Made by a program: the position numbers and the translations under genes. The notes under the pieces are model-generated. The model did no database searches. It saw nothing but the letters and a program-made list of their open reading frames with translations, and was not told the DNA's origin. From positions 2,513,511 through 2,577,510 of the forward strand of contig CP129490.1 of the NCBI GenBank assembly GCA_030584085.1: a stretch of DNA of 64,000 nucleotides. The letters run 5' to 3'. The stretch is from Melioribacteraceae bacterium. Its GTDB lineage: Bacteria > Bacteroidota > Ignavibacteria > Ignavibacteriales > Melioribacteraceae. Shown here one piece after another: positions 48,198 to 57,514 of this stretch; the stretch's first letter is position 1; every line of letters starts with the position of its first letter.

Positions 48198-49288
48198 TTA
48201 TCGTATACCTGTTCTATTTTACTAATCATTTTCTCCAAACTATAATTATTAGTTACAAAATCTCTAGCATTGGTGGAAAGTTTACTCCAAAGTTCTTGAT
48301 CGGCTGATAGTTTTAGTAAATAATCAACTGCTTGTGAAGGATCAGAAATATCATAAAGATATCCGTTGAAATTATTTTTAACTAAATCATTATTGCCGGT
48401 TGTATCCGAACAAATTACCGGTAGACCAACGGCAAAAGCCTCCAATAAACTAATAGGTAATCCCTCCCATCTTGAAGTAGAAATATAACAAAAGCCTTCG
48501 ACTAATTTTTCTCTTGCGTTCGGATCAGCACCTTTTAAAATAATTGAATTTTCTAATTCTAGATCAATAATTTGTTGCTTAAACACTTCAAAATCTTCAC
48601 CGTTTCCATAAATAAGAAATTGAAATTGATGTAGAACTTCCCTCTTTTTTAGCTCATTACAAATCGAAATCAATTGAGATGTATTTTTCTGATAATCAAA
48701 ACGCGTTAAATGCATAAGCTTTTTGGGTGTTTGATTAAAGTTTTCCTGTGAAATGAATTGATCAGGAATTTTGATCCCATTTTCTATAACTAAAATTTTT
48801 GATTCACTGCATATATTGGATTCAAGAATATGTTTCTTTTCTCCTTCGGAAACCGCAATTATTTTGTGTGAAAATATTGAAAGTATTCTTTCTATAAAAA
48901 AGTATAATTGTTTCTGCAGAAGATTGTACTTGCCGATATGAAAACCGTGTAAAGTATGAATCGATCTTTTACCTGTAATGAGAGCCAGCAATCTGCCATA
49001 TATTCCGGCACCTTTGCCATGCGAATGTATTATCGAGATATTATTTTTTTTAATAAACTCTCTTAAACTAAGGAAAGCAGAAACTCTAAATTTACGATGA
49101 GGAATGATAATTATATTATCGTTTCCGACCAGTGAACGAAATAGTTCCAAATATGGTTTATCGTTTGGAGCTGCAATAAAATAGTTAAACTTTTGAGTCG
49201 ATCCTTTTACTAAGTTGTAAAGATGTTCAGGTCCCCCGCCAATGTCTGCGCGTACGCTTATTTGCAATATATTTACTTTGTTTTGCAA
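48194..49288 (-). CDS. Family 4 glycosyltransferase
   Basis: The 364-residue protein is a GT-B fold glycosyltransferase of family 4. The N-terminus holds the acceptor domain (ISVRADIGGGPEHLYNLV; SHGKGAGIYGRLLA), and the C-terminal donor site has STSRWEGLPISLLEAFAVGLPV. It differs from its neighbour and probably adds another sugar to the repeat unit. The stop of the flippase gene and the ATG of this gene are adjacent, so translation is coupled. Donor and acceptor are not known. Confidence 0.92.
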   Translation of the reverse strand: MQNKVNILQISVRADIGGGPEHLYNLVKGSTQKFNYFIAAPNDKPYLELFRSLVGNDNIIIIPHRKFRVSAFLSLREFIKKNNISIIHSHGKGAGIYGRLLALITGKRSIHTLHGFHIGKYNLLQKQLYFFIERILSIFSHKIIAVSEGEKKHILESNICSESKILVIENGIKIPDQFISQENFNQTPKKLMHLTRFDYQKNTSQLISICNELKKREVLHQFQFLIYGNGEDFEVFKQQIIDLELENSIILKGADPNAREKLVEGFCYISTSRWEGLPISLLEAFAVGLPVICSDTTGNNDLVKNNFNGYLYDISDPSQAVDYLLKLSADQELWSKLSTNARDFVTNNYSLEKMISKIEQVYDN

Positions 49289-50680
49289 CTAATTTGACGT
49301 TCTAGTAAACAATTTTTGAATGAAGTTTTTATTAATCACTATAAATAAAACCCCCGCAAACAATAAGTTTAAGATTTGCCAATGGATTCCATCAATAAAA
49401 TATAAAGTTAGACTAAGTGTTAGTAATATAACAGCAATAAGTACTTTGAGTAAAAAAGATTTACCAAGATTAAACGAATCACGGAAAATATACATCCGTA
49501 TAATCCATAATAATAAAAATGCAGCCATTGTTGAGCCCGCTGCAGCCCAGATTCCGTAACTAGGAATCAATAGAAAATTAGCGCCTACATTCAATAATGC
49601 GGCAATTAGTGAAGTGTAAAGAGCGCCATTTGTTCTTTTTAACCTTTGATAAAAGATTCCATAAAATGCGGCTAAAGAAGAATACATCGCACCAATCATT
49701 AGTGCGGGAACAAACAAATAAGCAGATATAAAATTTTCATCAATTAAAAACTCAATCGCCAATTTGGAAATGGGCATCAATATAAGTATCCCCGTAAATT
49801 GAATTTTTACATACTGAATAAATATTTTTTTGAATTCTTCGATTCTAGAAGAATCACTTGAATTGATAAGAGCATACTCCTGCCAAACAAGATAAAATAT
49901 ATGATTGAGAAAGGTCAACAAAGCAGCAAATTTATTGGCAACGCTATAAATACCTACATCACCTGTACCATTAAAGTAGCCTAGTATCAATCTATCTGAC
50001 AAATTCATTGTCCACCAAAGAACTGCGTCAAAAAGTAACGGAATTGAGTAAACTAAAAGTTGATTGAGTAAGATTTTTTCAAAAGCTACTATTCGGATAT
50101 AACGATGAATTTTTGTTGAAAATATGAGGTAAATAGATGATGAAAAGCTGCCAAAAAAATAAGCTGCCAATAATCCATCTGTTTTGAAGTCATATTGAAT
50201 TAGGACTAACGCGCTTACGATTGCTATAACCAAAGTGTTTATAATACCTGAAAATGCGAAAACCTTCTGAAGCTGCAGTCCACGTGAAATTCTTTGTAGG
50301 TAAAAATTAATGAAGTAAAAATTAAAATATAATAGCAGCCAGGTTGAATGAGGAATATTTATAAAATTTACAATGGCGAGAAAGAATAAATTAAGCAGAA
50401 CTAAATTAATCAAAAGAAAATAAAAAGAAGTTGTGATAACCTTGCTATGTTTATTTGTTTCATTACTATCAAGTAGAAATCTTAAGATACCCTCAAATAA
50501 TTGAACACCGACAATCGGAACGAAGAACATTACAATAGTGTTTAGGACATCAAAGAGACCGTATTCTTCTTGCGTAAGGTAATAAGTAAAAAGAGGAAGT
50601 AACAAAAGTGTAATTAACTTAGAACTGACATTCCCAAGAAAATATAAAAGAATTCCTTTTTTGAAATATTCTTTGGTCAC
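49289..50680 (-). CDS. Wzx-type polysaccharide flippase
   Basis: The 463-residue protein has twelve to fourteen hydrophobic segments across its length and the look of the MOP/polysaccharide transporter superfamily: GNVSSKLITLLLLPLFTYYL at the start, LGYFNGTGDVGIYSVANKF in the middle, and a PSYGIWAAAGSTMAAF segment in the second half. It should move lipid-linked repeat units across the inner membrane. A ligase/polymerase-type gene (52412-53575) lies in the same cluster, so a Wzx-dependent route is likely. Confidence 0.9.
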   Translation of the reverse strand: MTKEYFKKGILLYFLGNVSSKLITLLLLPLFTYYLTQEEYGLFDVLNTIVMFFVPIVGVQLFEGILRFLLDSNETNKHSKVITTSFYFLLINLVLLNLFFLAIVNFINIPHSTWLLLYFNFYFINFYLQRISRGLQLQKVFAFSGIINTLVIAIVSALVLIQYDFKTDGLLAAYFFGSFSSSIYLIFSTKIHRYIRIVAFEKILLNQLLVYSIPLLFDAVLWWTMNLSDRLILGYFNGTGDVGIYSVANKFAALLTFLNHIFYLVWQEYALINSSDSSRIEEFKKIFIQYVKIQFTGILILMPISKLAIEFLIDENFISAYLFVPALMIGAMYSSLAAFYGIFYQRLKRTNGALYTSLIAALLNVGANFLLIPSYGIWAAAGSTMAAFLLLWIIRMYIFRDSFNLGKSFLLKVLIAVILLTLSLTLYFIDGIHWQILNLLFAGVLFIVINKNFIQKLFTRTSN

Positions 50681-50688
50681 ATAAAACT

Positions 50689-51888
50689 CTACTTTAGTTC
50701 AGCTCTATTGAGAATTTGCTCAGCTGAAGGTGTATCAATTTTATTATCATTCCAAAAATCAGCATCGATTAAATAACTTTGCATGTAGGCTGCTAATCTT
50801 TTTTCATCAAATTTATCATAAAAAGCTTTTCCAAAACAAGTCACCGGTTTATTTAATATTTTTGCTTGTAATCCAACCGTAGAGTTAATCGTAGCAACTT
50901 CCTTGGATTTATGTACGAGTTCGATAGTATTATTATTTACAAAACAAAAACCTAAACTATTTTTAAGATTATTAACTTTTTTAATAAACCCAAATTCAAC
51001 TTCTCCCGGATGAGGTTTAACTACCAATTTCAATCCTTTTTCTTCGGCAATCTTATTTGCATGTTTTAGTGCTTCCAGATTACCAATCTTACTATTTAGT
51101 ATTAACTGTGCATCTTTATTTACTTGCATCGGGAAGAAGAGATAATCTGTTTTATCGAGATCAATTTGGTCATATTCCAATTTGATAACTTTTCGTAAGT
51201 ACTTCCCAACCAACTTTTCTTTTGTTATAAGAGCTTCATTTTGAATTAATTTATGAAATTTGAATCCGAATGAATCTATTAAATTTTTTTTGTATTCAAC
51301 TCCGGCTGCGGCACCACTTTGAGGAACTAAGTGATTACTCAAACTTTTTGCAATATATTCAGTTCTCCACTGATTGAACATTTCCGGATCAATATTCATA
51401 GTGTCAAGCACTTCCGGTTTTTCCGCCAGCAATGATCTCGCATTTGTACCTTTCGAATCAACAAAAACTTTATTTGGGAAATTTCCAAGCTCAAAAAATA
51501 GAGCTTTTATATTATTCCGGAATGCAAACTCGGCGGAAGTCAATTCAATTAATCTAACTCCACCCCATAAAAAGTTATACTCATAATTATTTATTCGATT
51601 CAAAACCTCTAATTTGCTCCATACTGACGAAGTAATGAGATTTGCTTGTGTAGTTGTAATTGAGCCGGCAGACACTTCAAATGAATTGACTATATCTACA
51701 TCCGGAACACTTTTTCTTTCTTTTGACAAAAAATATATTTTCTGATCAAGTTTTTGTGCTTCCAGAAAAATTGAATACTTATTCGTCAAAAAGTGAGTCT
51801 CAAAACCAAATTGAATCAATGTTTGGGAAAGTCTATAAAAAAAATGGAAGTGATTATTAAAAGTAGTAACGACAAGAATTTTTTTCAT
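50689..51888 (-). CDS. Capsule-type polysaccharide biosynthesis protein (KpsS/KpsC-like)
   Basis: The 399-residue protein resembles the capsular polysaccharide biosynthesis family (Pfam Capsule_synth), whose members include Kdo transferases KpsC/KpsS. The C-terminal half has YLFFPMQVNKDAQLI, LVVKPHPGE and EVATINSTVGLQAKILNKPVTCFGKAFYD, all typical of the family. The N-terminal half looks like a GT-B donor fold (KILVVTTFNNHFHFFYRL). It may transfer an unusual acidic sugar such as Kdo, but no Kdo synthesis gene is nearby. It lies 8 bases before the flippase gene. Confidence 0.78.
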   Translation of the reverse strand: MKKILVVTTFNNHFHFFYRLSQTLIQFGFETHFLTNKYSIFLEAQKLDQKIYFLSKERKSVPDVDIVNSFEVSAGSITTTQANLITSSVWSKLEVLNRINNYEYNFLWGGVRLIELTSAEFAFRNNIKALFFELGNFPNKVFVDSKGTNARSLLAEKPEVLDTMNIDPEMFNQWRTEYIAKSLSNHLVPQSGAAAGVEYKKNLIDSFGFKFHKLIQNEALITKEKLVGKYLRKVIKLEYDQIDLDKTDYLFFPMQVNKDAQLILNSKIGNLEALKHANKIAEEKGLKLVVKPHPGEVEFGFIKKVNNLKNSLGFCFVNNNTIELVHKSKEVATINSTVGLQAKILNKPVTCFGKAFYDKFDEKRLAAYMQSYLIDADFWNDNKIDTPSAEQILNRAELK

Positions 51889-51950
51889 TTAAAGAGCTGG
51901 TAAGTTTTATATGATAAATATAAGATTTATTGCTGAGAAAGGTAAGAAAA

Positions 51951-51979
51951 TGATCGGAGGGTTTTCACCCTCCGAATCA
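51951..51979 (-). terminator. Hairpin after lectin gene (probable terminator)
   Basis: CGGAGGGT (51955-51962) pairs perfectly with ACCCTCCG (51967-51974) across the loop TTTC, with TGAT/ATCA flanks extending the stem. It lies just after the minus-strand stop of the lectin gene. The T tract on the exit side is short. Confidence 0.6.
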
Positions 51980-51982
51980 AAA

Positions 51983-52330
51983 TTAATTGTGGGCAACCCA
52001 GCTGCCGCCAAGAACCAAGACTCGTGTATCACCCCATGTTTTTATTCTGAGAACAAAACCATCACGTGAAACTGCTGATGCTTGAACATCTACTCTTGCG
52101 TTTGTGTTTTTATCAAATTCCATCTTATTTAAACCAACAACAACGTCCGGAATTGTTTCAAATGGTTTATTGAATCTTACTTCTAAAGTAAAAATTCTGT
52201 CTCCGCTATTTTTATCAAGCGAATACCCTTTTGTGTTACTATTTACATCAAAAACACCACTTTCAATTTGTTGAGCGAATAAACCAACCGAAAGTATCAA
52301 AAATAGTGCAGCAAATAATACTTTTTTCAT
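51983..52330 (-). CDS. Small secreted H-type lectin domain protein
   Basis: The 115-residue protein has a clear signal peptide (1-20, ending GLFAQ) and one H-type lectin domain (about 45-114), the fold of discoidin and snail agglutinins. Features of that family are the RxFxLEVxFxxPF start (45-57), PDVVVGL (61-67), NARVDV (77-82), the GF (91-92), TWGDT (98-102) and the late SWVA (110-113). Such domains bind sugars such as GalNAc. It lies inside the polysaccharide cluster, with its own AAAGGAGG ribosome-binding site and terminator. It may bind the cell's own polysaccharide or other glycans. No anchor is seen beyond the signal peptide. Confidence 0.78.
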   Translation of the reverse strand: MKKVLFAALFLILSVGLFAQQIESGVFDVNSNTKGYSLDKNSGDRIFTLEVRFNKPFETIPDVVVGLNKMEFDKNTNARVDVQASAVSRDGFVLRIKTWGDTRVLVLGGSWVAHN

Positions 52331-52411
52331 GTATAACCTCCTTTAATGATGGTAGATAATTTCTCTAAAATCTATGAAAAATAATTTAATAAATTTGTTA
52401 CAAATTTGCCT

Positions 52412-53575
52412 TTAACTTTGATAACCATCAATATAATGGAAATAAGAGAATAAAGAAATAAAATATGCGAATAGAATTGATAAAATTGGCGAATACAAAA
52501 AAACACCCGTTAATCCTGATAGCAATATTGCGATTGTACCGAAAATCAGAGCGAATTTATCGTTATCAATTTTAACCAATTTACTAGGCTTTAAGATGAC
52601 CCATTTCGATTTGTGAAAAAACAGAAAAATTAAGATTAAGAGCAAAACTAAAGCAAAAATACCGCTTTCAAGGTATGTTTGGATATAATCATTATGCCAG
52701 GTGCCAACTTTTTTATCAGCAAGTTTATCCTTGAATGGGAAAATCTCATGAAAAGTTCTAGGACCAAATCCTAGAATTGGGTGCTCCGAAGCTAGTTCAA
52801 AAAATCCTTTATATAAAACATCCCGATCCGATAATGTAGTTGGATTAGAAATTCTTCCGGCAGATTCACCCGGATTGAATTGGAGGGCAACTATTGTTAA
52901 TGTAAAAGCAATTACTGCAGCAGGAACAATTTTCTTTAGTGCTATTTTTCTTAAAAAGATTATTACAATTCCAAGTGTGACTGCAATTGCAAGATCAGCT
53001 CTTCCCATCGCAAGAATTATCCCGGAAAAAATTAATCCGGATTCAAAAATCCAAACTAGAGTTCCTCGCTTAAACTTGTAATTTGTATGAAAAGAAAGAA
53101 TAAACATTAGAATTACAGTGAGATAAGTCGAGAAAGTTGCATAACCTGACCCAAAAGATTGTGCACGATGACTTGTACCAAGTGAAAAAAGAATAATCCC
53201 AATCAATGCTACAACTGCACCGGCATGAATCATTATTTCCAATTGTTTAGTAATTTGCTGACGTTCGAAAGTTTTTATATAGAAAAACAATGCTAATATT
53301 GTCGTATAGAAGAGCAATTCCTTTTGGATTGCTACGAGGCTAACGCTAAAGTATTCAGAGAAAAGAATTGAAACCAATCTGATTAAACCGAACCCAAGAA
53401 TAACATAAAGAAACAAGTCCGCGGATTTTAGTTTATCTTTTTCAAACAACCATATTATGAATAATAAAGCGGCAAATAATTGCAACAGTGCTAATGAAAT
53501 CAAAAATGAAGCCAATAACGCCGCTACTAAATAATAACTGATCTTTGAGTTAATTCGGGATTTGAGCATTTCCAT
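52412..53575 (-). CDS. O-antigen ligase/polymerase family membrane protein
   Basis: The 387-residue protein has about ten to twelve membrane segments and one large periplasmic loop. The loop holds the Wzy_C/WaaL signature GFGPRTFHEIFPF followed by WHNDYIQTYLESGIFALVLL. Members either polymerise O-units (Wzy) or ligate them to lipid A-core (WaaL), and the sequence alone does not choose. The next gene on the strand codes for the secreted lectin, 81 bases away. The MsbA-like exporter gene lies 8 bases upstream. Confidence 0.87.
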   Translation of the reverse strand: MEMLKSRINSKISYYLVAALLASFLISLALLQLFAALLFIIWLFEKDKLKSADLFLYVILGFGLIRLVSILFSEYFSVSLVAIQKELLFYTTILALFFYIKTFERQQITKQLEIMIHAGAVVALIGIILFSLGTSHRAQSFGSGYATFSTYLTVILMFILSFHTNYKFKRGTLVWIFESGLIFSGIILAMGRADLAIAVTLGIVIIFLRKIALKKIVPAAVIAFTLTIVALQFNPGESAGRISNPTTLSDRDVLYKGFFELASEHPILGFGPRTFHEIFPFKDKLADKKVGTWHNDYIQTYLESGIFALVLLLILIFLFFHKSKWVILKPSKLVKIDNDKFALIFGTIAILLSGLTGVFLYSPILSILFAYFISLFSYFHYIDGYQS

Positions 53576-53583
53576 AATAGATA

Positions 53584-55437
53584 TTACCTGAATTGCATTT
53601 CATATAATCGTTTATAAATTCCGGTGGAGTTTTTTATTAGCTGATCATGTTTACCATCTTGTACTATTTGTCCGTTATCTAAAACTAATATACGATTAGC
53701 ATTTCTAATTGTACTTAATCTATGAGCAATTACAAAAGTTGTTCGATGATGCATCAATCTATCGATTGCTTCTTGGACAAGTATTTCTGATTCGTTATCT
53801 AATGCCGAAGTTGCTTCATCAAAAATCATGATAGGAGGATTTTTTAATAATGCTCGAGCAATCGAAATTCTCTGTCTTTGTCCACCCGAAAGTTTTGTCC
53901 CCCGTTCACCAATTATCGTATCGTAACCTTTGGGAAGATTAATAATAAAATCATGTGCATTAGCAGCTTTGGCTGCTTCGATTATATTAGTTGAGTCAAA
54001 ATTCTCAAGACCATAAGCAATATTATTAGAAACCGATTCATTAAATAAAACTGTTTCCTGAGTTACGATGCCCATCATTTTTCTTAAATCTTCTAATTTA
54101 ATTTTCCTTATGTCAATTCCATCAATTAAAATAGCGCCATCAACCGGGTCATAAAATCTCGGAATTAAATCTACAAGAGTTGTTTTACCCGAACCACTGC
54201 TGCCGACAAGTGCGATTATTTCACCATTGTTCACCTTGAAACTTATGTTTTTAACAACTTCTACCGAAGAATCTTCATACTTATAAGAAACATTCTTGAA
54301 TTCGATTACTTCATTAAATTCAGTCTTTCTGATTGCATCCGCAGCACTTTTTATATTTGGTTCTGTATCTAAAATTTCAAAAACTCTCTCCGCAGCAGCA
54401 CTGGATTCTTGAATTCGATTATTAACACTGCTTAATTCTTTTATAGGCGGCATTAATTGGAATATTGCAAATAGAAATGTGAGAAATTCACTTGCTCGCA
54501 TTGTTCCATCTATCAACACAAGCTGACCACCGTAAAAAATCACTATGACACCAACAATAACACTCAAAAATTCTGTTATTGGTGAAGCTGCGTTTCTAAC
54601 TCTTACCATTCTAAGACTTAGCTTGAAGAACTTGAATGTTTCTTTCTTGAATTTATTATTTTCATATTCTTCCATTCCAAATGCCTTGACGATCTTTACA
54701 CCGGAAATTGTTTCTTGTAATAAATTCGTTATATCGGCCATTTTACTTTGCAAAATTCCACTTTGCTTGTGGAGCTTTAATCCAATCCAACCAATTATTG
54801 CTAAAGAAACCGGCAAAACAATAAACGAGAATAAAGTAAGATGAAGACTAATTGACATTGCTATACCGAGAAATACCAAAATGGTCAGTGGTTCTCTAAC
54901 TAAATTTAGAAAAACCGCAGATACACTGGACTGAACAACATTTACATCGTTGGTTATTTTGGATATTAAATTTCCGGTTTTTTCATTCTTAAAAAAGCTC
55001 ATCGGTAATTTGTGTAGATGAACATAAGCTTGGTTGCGCATATCCTTGATTACACCTTGTTCAACGAATGCAAGGAAATATGCTTGAAGATATCCAAATA
55101 AATTTTTACCAAGAAATGCAAAGAGAATTAATGCACATATTTTGAATAATGATTCAACTTCTGTTCCGCTAAAAATAAATTCTTGAAATGATTTCGTTAA
55201 ACTATTCATGAATTGGGAGAACCATCCCGGTAAAATTTCAGCCGCTGCCGGATCGGTAGTCGTTTCCGGAATAGATGTCGAAACACCGGATTCTTGGAAA
55301 AGTGTGTCTAGTAATGGAATAGCTAAATAAACCGAAGCACCATTAAGAATGGCATAGAAAAACGTTGCTGTAACTGATAACAGTAGATGTTTCCAATAAG
55401 GTTTTACATATGATAATATTCTAAAGTAGGTCTTCAT
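53584..55437 (-). CDS. MsbA-like ABC exporter (lipid A/polysaccharide type)
   Basis: The 617-residue half-transporter has an N-terminal transmembrane domain of six segments (about 15-330) and a C-terminal ATPase. The ATPase has Walker A GSSGSGKTT, a Q-loop region GIVTQETVLF, the signature KLSGGQRQRISIARALL, Walker B IMIFDEATSAL and the H-loop TFVIAHRLST. It belongs to the MsbA/LipidA exporter group and works as a homodimer. Its start overlaps the stop of the lipoprotein gene. Next to an O-antigen ligase/polymerase gene it is likely to flip lipid A or a lipid-linked glycan. Confidence 0.92.
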   Translation of the reverse strand: MKTYFRILSYVKPYWKHLLLSVTATFFYAILNGASVYLAIPLLDTLFQESGVSTSIPETTTDPAAAEILPGWFSQFMNSLTKSFQEFIFSGTEVESLFKICALILFAFLGKNLFGYLQAYFLAFVEQGVIKDMRNQAYVHLHKLPMSFFKNEKTGNLISKITNDVNVVQSSVSAVFLNLVREPLTILVFLGIAMSISLHLTLFSFIVLPVSLAIIGWIGLKLHKQSGILQSKMADITNLLQETISGVKIVKAFGMEEYENNKFKKETFKFFKLSLRMVRVRNAASPITEFLSVIVGVIVIFYGGQLVLIDGTMRASEFLTFLFAIFQLMPPIKELSSVNNRIQESSAAAERVFEILDTEPNIKSAADAIRKTEFNEVIEFKNVSYKYEDSSVEVVKNISFKVNNGEIIALVGSSGSGKTTLVDLIPRFYDPVDGAILIDGIDIRKIKLEDLRKMMGIVTQETVLFNESVSNNIAYGLENFDSTNIIEAAKAANAHDFIINLPKGYDTIIGERGTKLSGGQRQRISIARALLKNPPIMIFDEATSALDNESEILVQEAIDRLMHHRTTFVIAHRLSTIRNANRILVLDNGQIVQDGKHDQLIKNSTGIYKRLYEMQFR

Positions 55438-56624
55438 TAAAAAATCTTATTCCGCTCTGGTATGCTGTTTATACCGCAACCACCATTTACTTTAATCGAT
55501 GAAAAAATATCGTCTTTTCTATATCTGAATAAAATAATCTTTGCCTCATTGTCAAAATCTTCATCATATATCAATAAATTCCCGATTATTAGTAAATTCA
55601 TTTCCCCGACAGCTTTAATTTCAGAGGCAATATTCATTTTTTGTAGATTAATTGAATAAAGAGTTGTTGAATCTGATTCTGCATCACAAGTTACAAATAA
55701 ATAATCTCCAACCGCATTCCATATATTCTCTTTAATATCACCGGATAAATTAGTTATAAAATTGTTTGTGCCGTTTAACTCATCAATTATATTTAGTTGA
55801 ATCAGAGAATCCGATTTAATAACCGATAATTTATACCGGAGATTTGGAGAAACGGGATTTATGTTTGATAATTTTGGGATCGGAATTCCTTCAATCAATT
55901 CAAATATTCTCTCAGTTGAATTTATCTGCTTACCATCCTTCGAATAATCAAATTGATATTGAATGATATTCGATGTCAACATTGAATCAAGAACCGAGAT
56001 ATAATTTATGAATGTTGAGTCAGTATCCCATCTTCCATCAATACTCATGACATTTCCGGCTTGATGAACAAGTTTAGCATTTTCATCTAATCGATTAAAA
56101 TAATAAAGTCTGGCATCCATTTTAAGAGGAAAGTTACCTCTAATTCCTTCATGAAGTACAGTAGTAAAGAAATAATGATTCCTTTCATGATCTCTATAAA
56201 GTTGCAAAATTTCCCTTCCCCACTTACTCCAAACTAATTTAGGAGATACATCTAATAAATCTGTTCTATACAAGGCCGGTCTATCTAAATGCCAACCTAC
56301 AAAATAAAATGGAGTATAATCATTTGGAATTATTGAATCGCCAATTATAACATCGAAGTTTGGAATAATTTTATCAACATAAAGTTGAAATCCTCTATCG
56401 GATGCTTGCCTAAAATTAGTGAATAGTCCAAATATCACTCTATCATCTTCTGCAACTAATATTGTATCTGGTATAATTGATTCCAAACTATCGGCTGACC
56501 AGTTTTTATGATCGGAATAATTAACAATGATAGAACAAGAATCGGATGATAACGGTTTCTCCACATTTGTGTTACAAGCAGAGATTATAATTATTAATCC
56601 GATATTTATAAATAATTTAATCAT
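55437..56624 (-). CDS. Lipoprotein of unknown function
   Basis: I do not recognise the family of this 395-residue protein. A lipoprotein signal peptide is clear, with the lipobox ending IISAC (Cys17). After it come about 380 residues rich in aromatic and Asp/Asn residues, with repeated beta-rich stretches in the C-terminal half that could form a propeller or sandwich. It overlaps the xerD gene end by 4 bases and the ABC exporter gene start by one base, so it is part of the cluster. A role in envelope polysaccharide handling is possible but not shown. Confidence 0.7.
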   Translation of the reverse strand: MIKLFINIGLIIIISACNTNVEKPLSSDSCSIIVNYSDHKNWSADSLESIIPDTILVAEDDRVIFGLFTNFRQASDRGFQLYVDKIIPNFDVIIGDSIIPNDYTPFYFVGWHLDRPALYRTDLLDVSPKLVWSKWGREILQLYRDHERNHYFFTTVLHEGIRGNFPLKMDARLYYFNRLDENAKLVHQAGNVMSIDGRWDTDSTFINYISVLDSMLTSNIIQYQFDYSKDGKQINSTERIFELIEGIPIPKLSNINPVSPNLRYKLSVIKSDSLIQLNIIDELNGTNNFITNLSGDIKENIWNAVGDYLFVTCDAESDSTTLYSINLQKMNIASEIKAVGEMNLLIIGNLLIYDEDFDNEAKIILFRYRKDDIFSSIKVNGGCGINSIPERNKIF

Positions 56625-57511
56625 CCTCGCGGGTGAAAATCTCTATGAATCTGTTTAATATATTCGCGATCTATATGTGTATAAATTTGAGTTGTTGAAA
56701 TATCCGAATGTCCTAACATTTCTTGAACGGAGCGCAAGTCCGCACCACCTTCTAATAAATGAGTTGCAAATGAATGTCTAAAAGTGTGCGGATGTACTTC
56801 CTTGTTGATTCCGGCTTCTTTTGTATATTTCTCTACAATTTTCCAAACACCCATTCTCGAAAATTTTGTTCCCCTTGTGTTCAGATAAATATAATTCTTA
56901 CTTTTCATTTTCTTTTCTAATAACGGTCTAGAGTTTATTAAGTATTTCTTCATCCATTCAATTGCACTTGACCCAATCGGTACAACTCTCTGCTTAGAGC
57001 CTTTTCCGGTCACGCGAATTACTTCATCATCTATAAATAAATCTGCAATTTTTAATTCAATTAATTCGGAAACTCTTAGTCCGGATGAATATAAAAGCTC
57101 AAGGATTGATTTATCTCGCAATCCAAACTTATCGTTTACCTTCGGTTTGTCTAATATTATTTCTATCTCAGCAAATGATAAAACAGCGGGAAGTTTTCGC
57201 GTCATCTTAGTAGAACTAACTCTTCCAGTTGGATCTTTTTCAATATAATTATTCTCTTCTAAATACGAGAAAAAACCACGAATCGAGGATAGATATCTTG
57301 AGGCTGAAGATCCGGTTAGCCCTTCGGATTTTATATACTGCAAAAATTTGGTGATGGATTTATGATCTACATCATTCAAGTCGCTAATATTTTCTTTTTC
57401 TAAAATTGAAATGAATTTTATGAGATCTGACTTATAAGATTTTACAGAATTTTCCGCGAGATTTTTTTCTAACGAAAGAATTGTTAAATATTCATCTATA
57501 AATTGACGCAT
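56621..57511 (-). CDS. Tyrosine recombinase XerC/XerD
   Basis: The 296-residue protein has the core-binding SAM-like domain (about 1-90) and the catalytic domain. All six catalytic residues are visible: Arg146 (SGLRVSEL), Lys170 (TGKGSKQR), His242 and Arg245 (HPHTFRHSFATH), His268 (LGHSD) and Tyr277 (IYTHI). The length and sequence match chromosomal XerC/XerD, which resolve chromosome dimers at dif sites. It lies between a PgpH-like gene and the lipoprotein gene, with no mobile-element features. C or D cannot be decided here. Confidence 0.93.
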   Translation of the reverse strand: MRQFIDEYLTILSLEKNLAENSVKSYKSDLIKFISILEKENISDLNDVDHKSITKFLQYIKSEGLTGSSASRYLSSIRGFFSYLEENNYIEKDPTGRVSSTKMTRKLPAVLSFAEIEIILDKPKVNDKFGLRDKSILELLYSSGLRVSELIELKIADLFIDDEVIRVTGKGSKQRVVPIGSSAIEWMKKYLINSRPLLEKKMKSKNYIYLNTRGTKFSRMGVWKIVEKYTKEAGINKEVHPHTFRHSFATHLLEGGADLRSVQEMLGHSDISTTQIYTHIDREYIKQIHRDFHPRG

Positions 57512-57514
57512 TGC

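Noticed and set aside
56621-57511. XerC/XerD-like recombinase as an integrase marking a mobile element
   Set aside because: Size and catalytic sequence fit the chromosomal Xer type, and there are no att repeats, tRNA or phage genes nearby.
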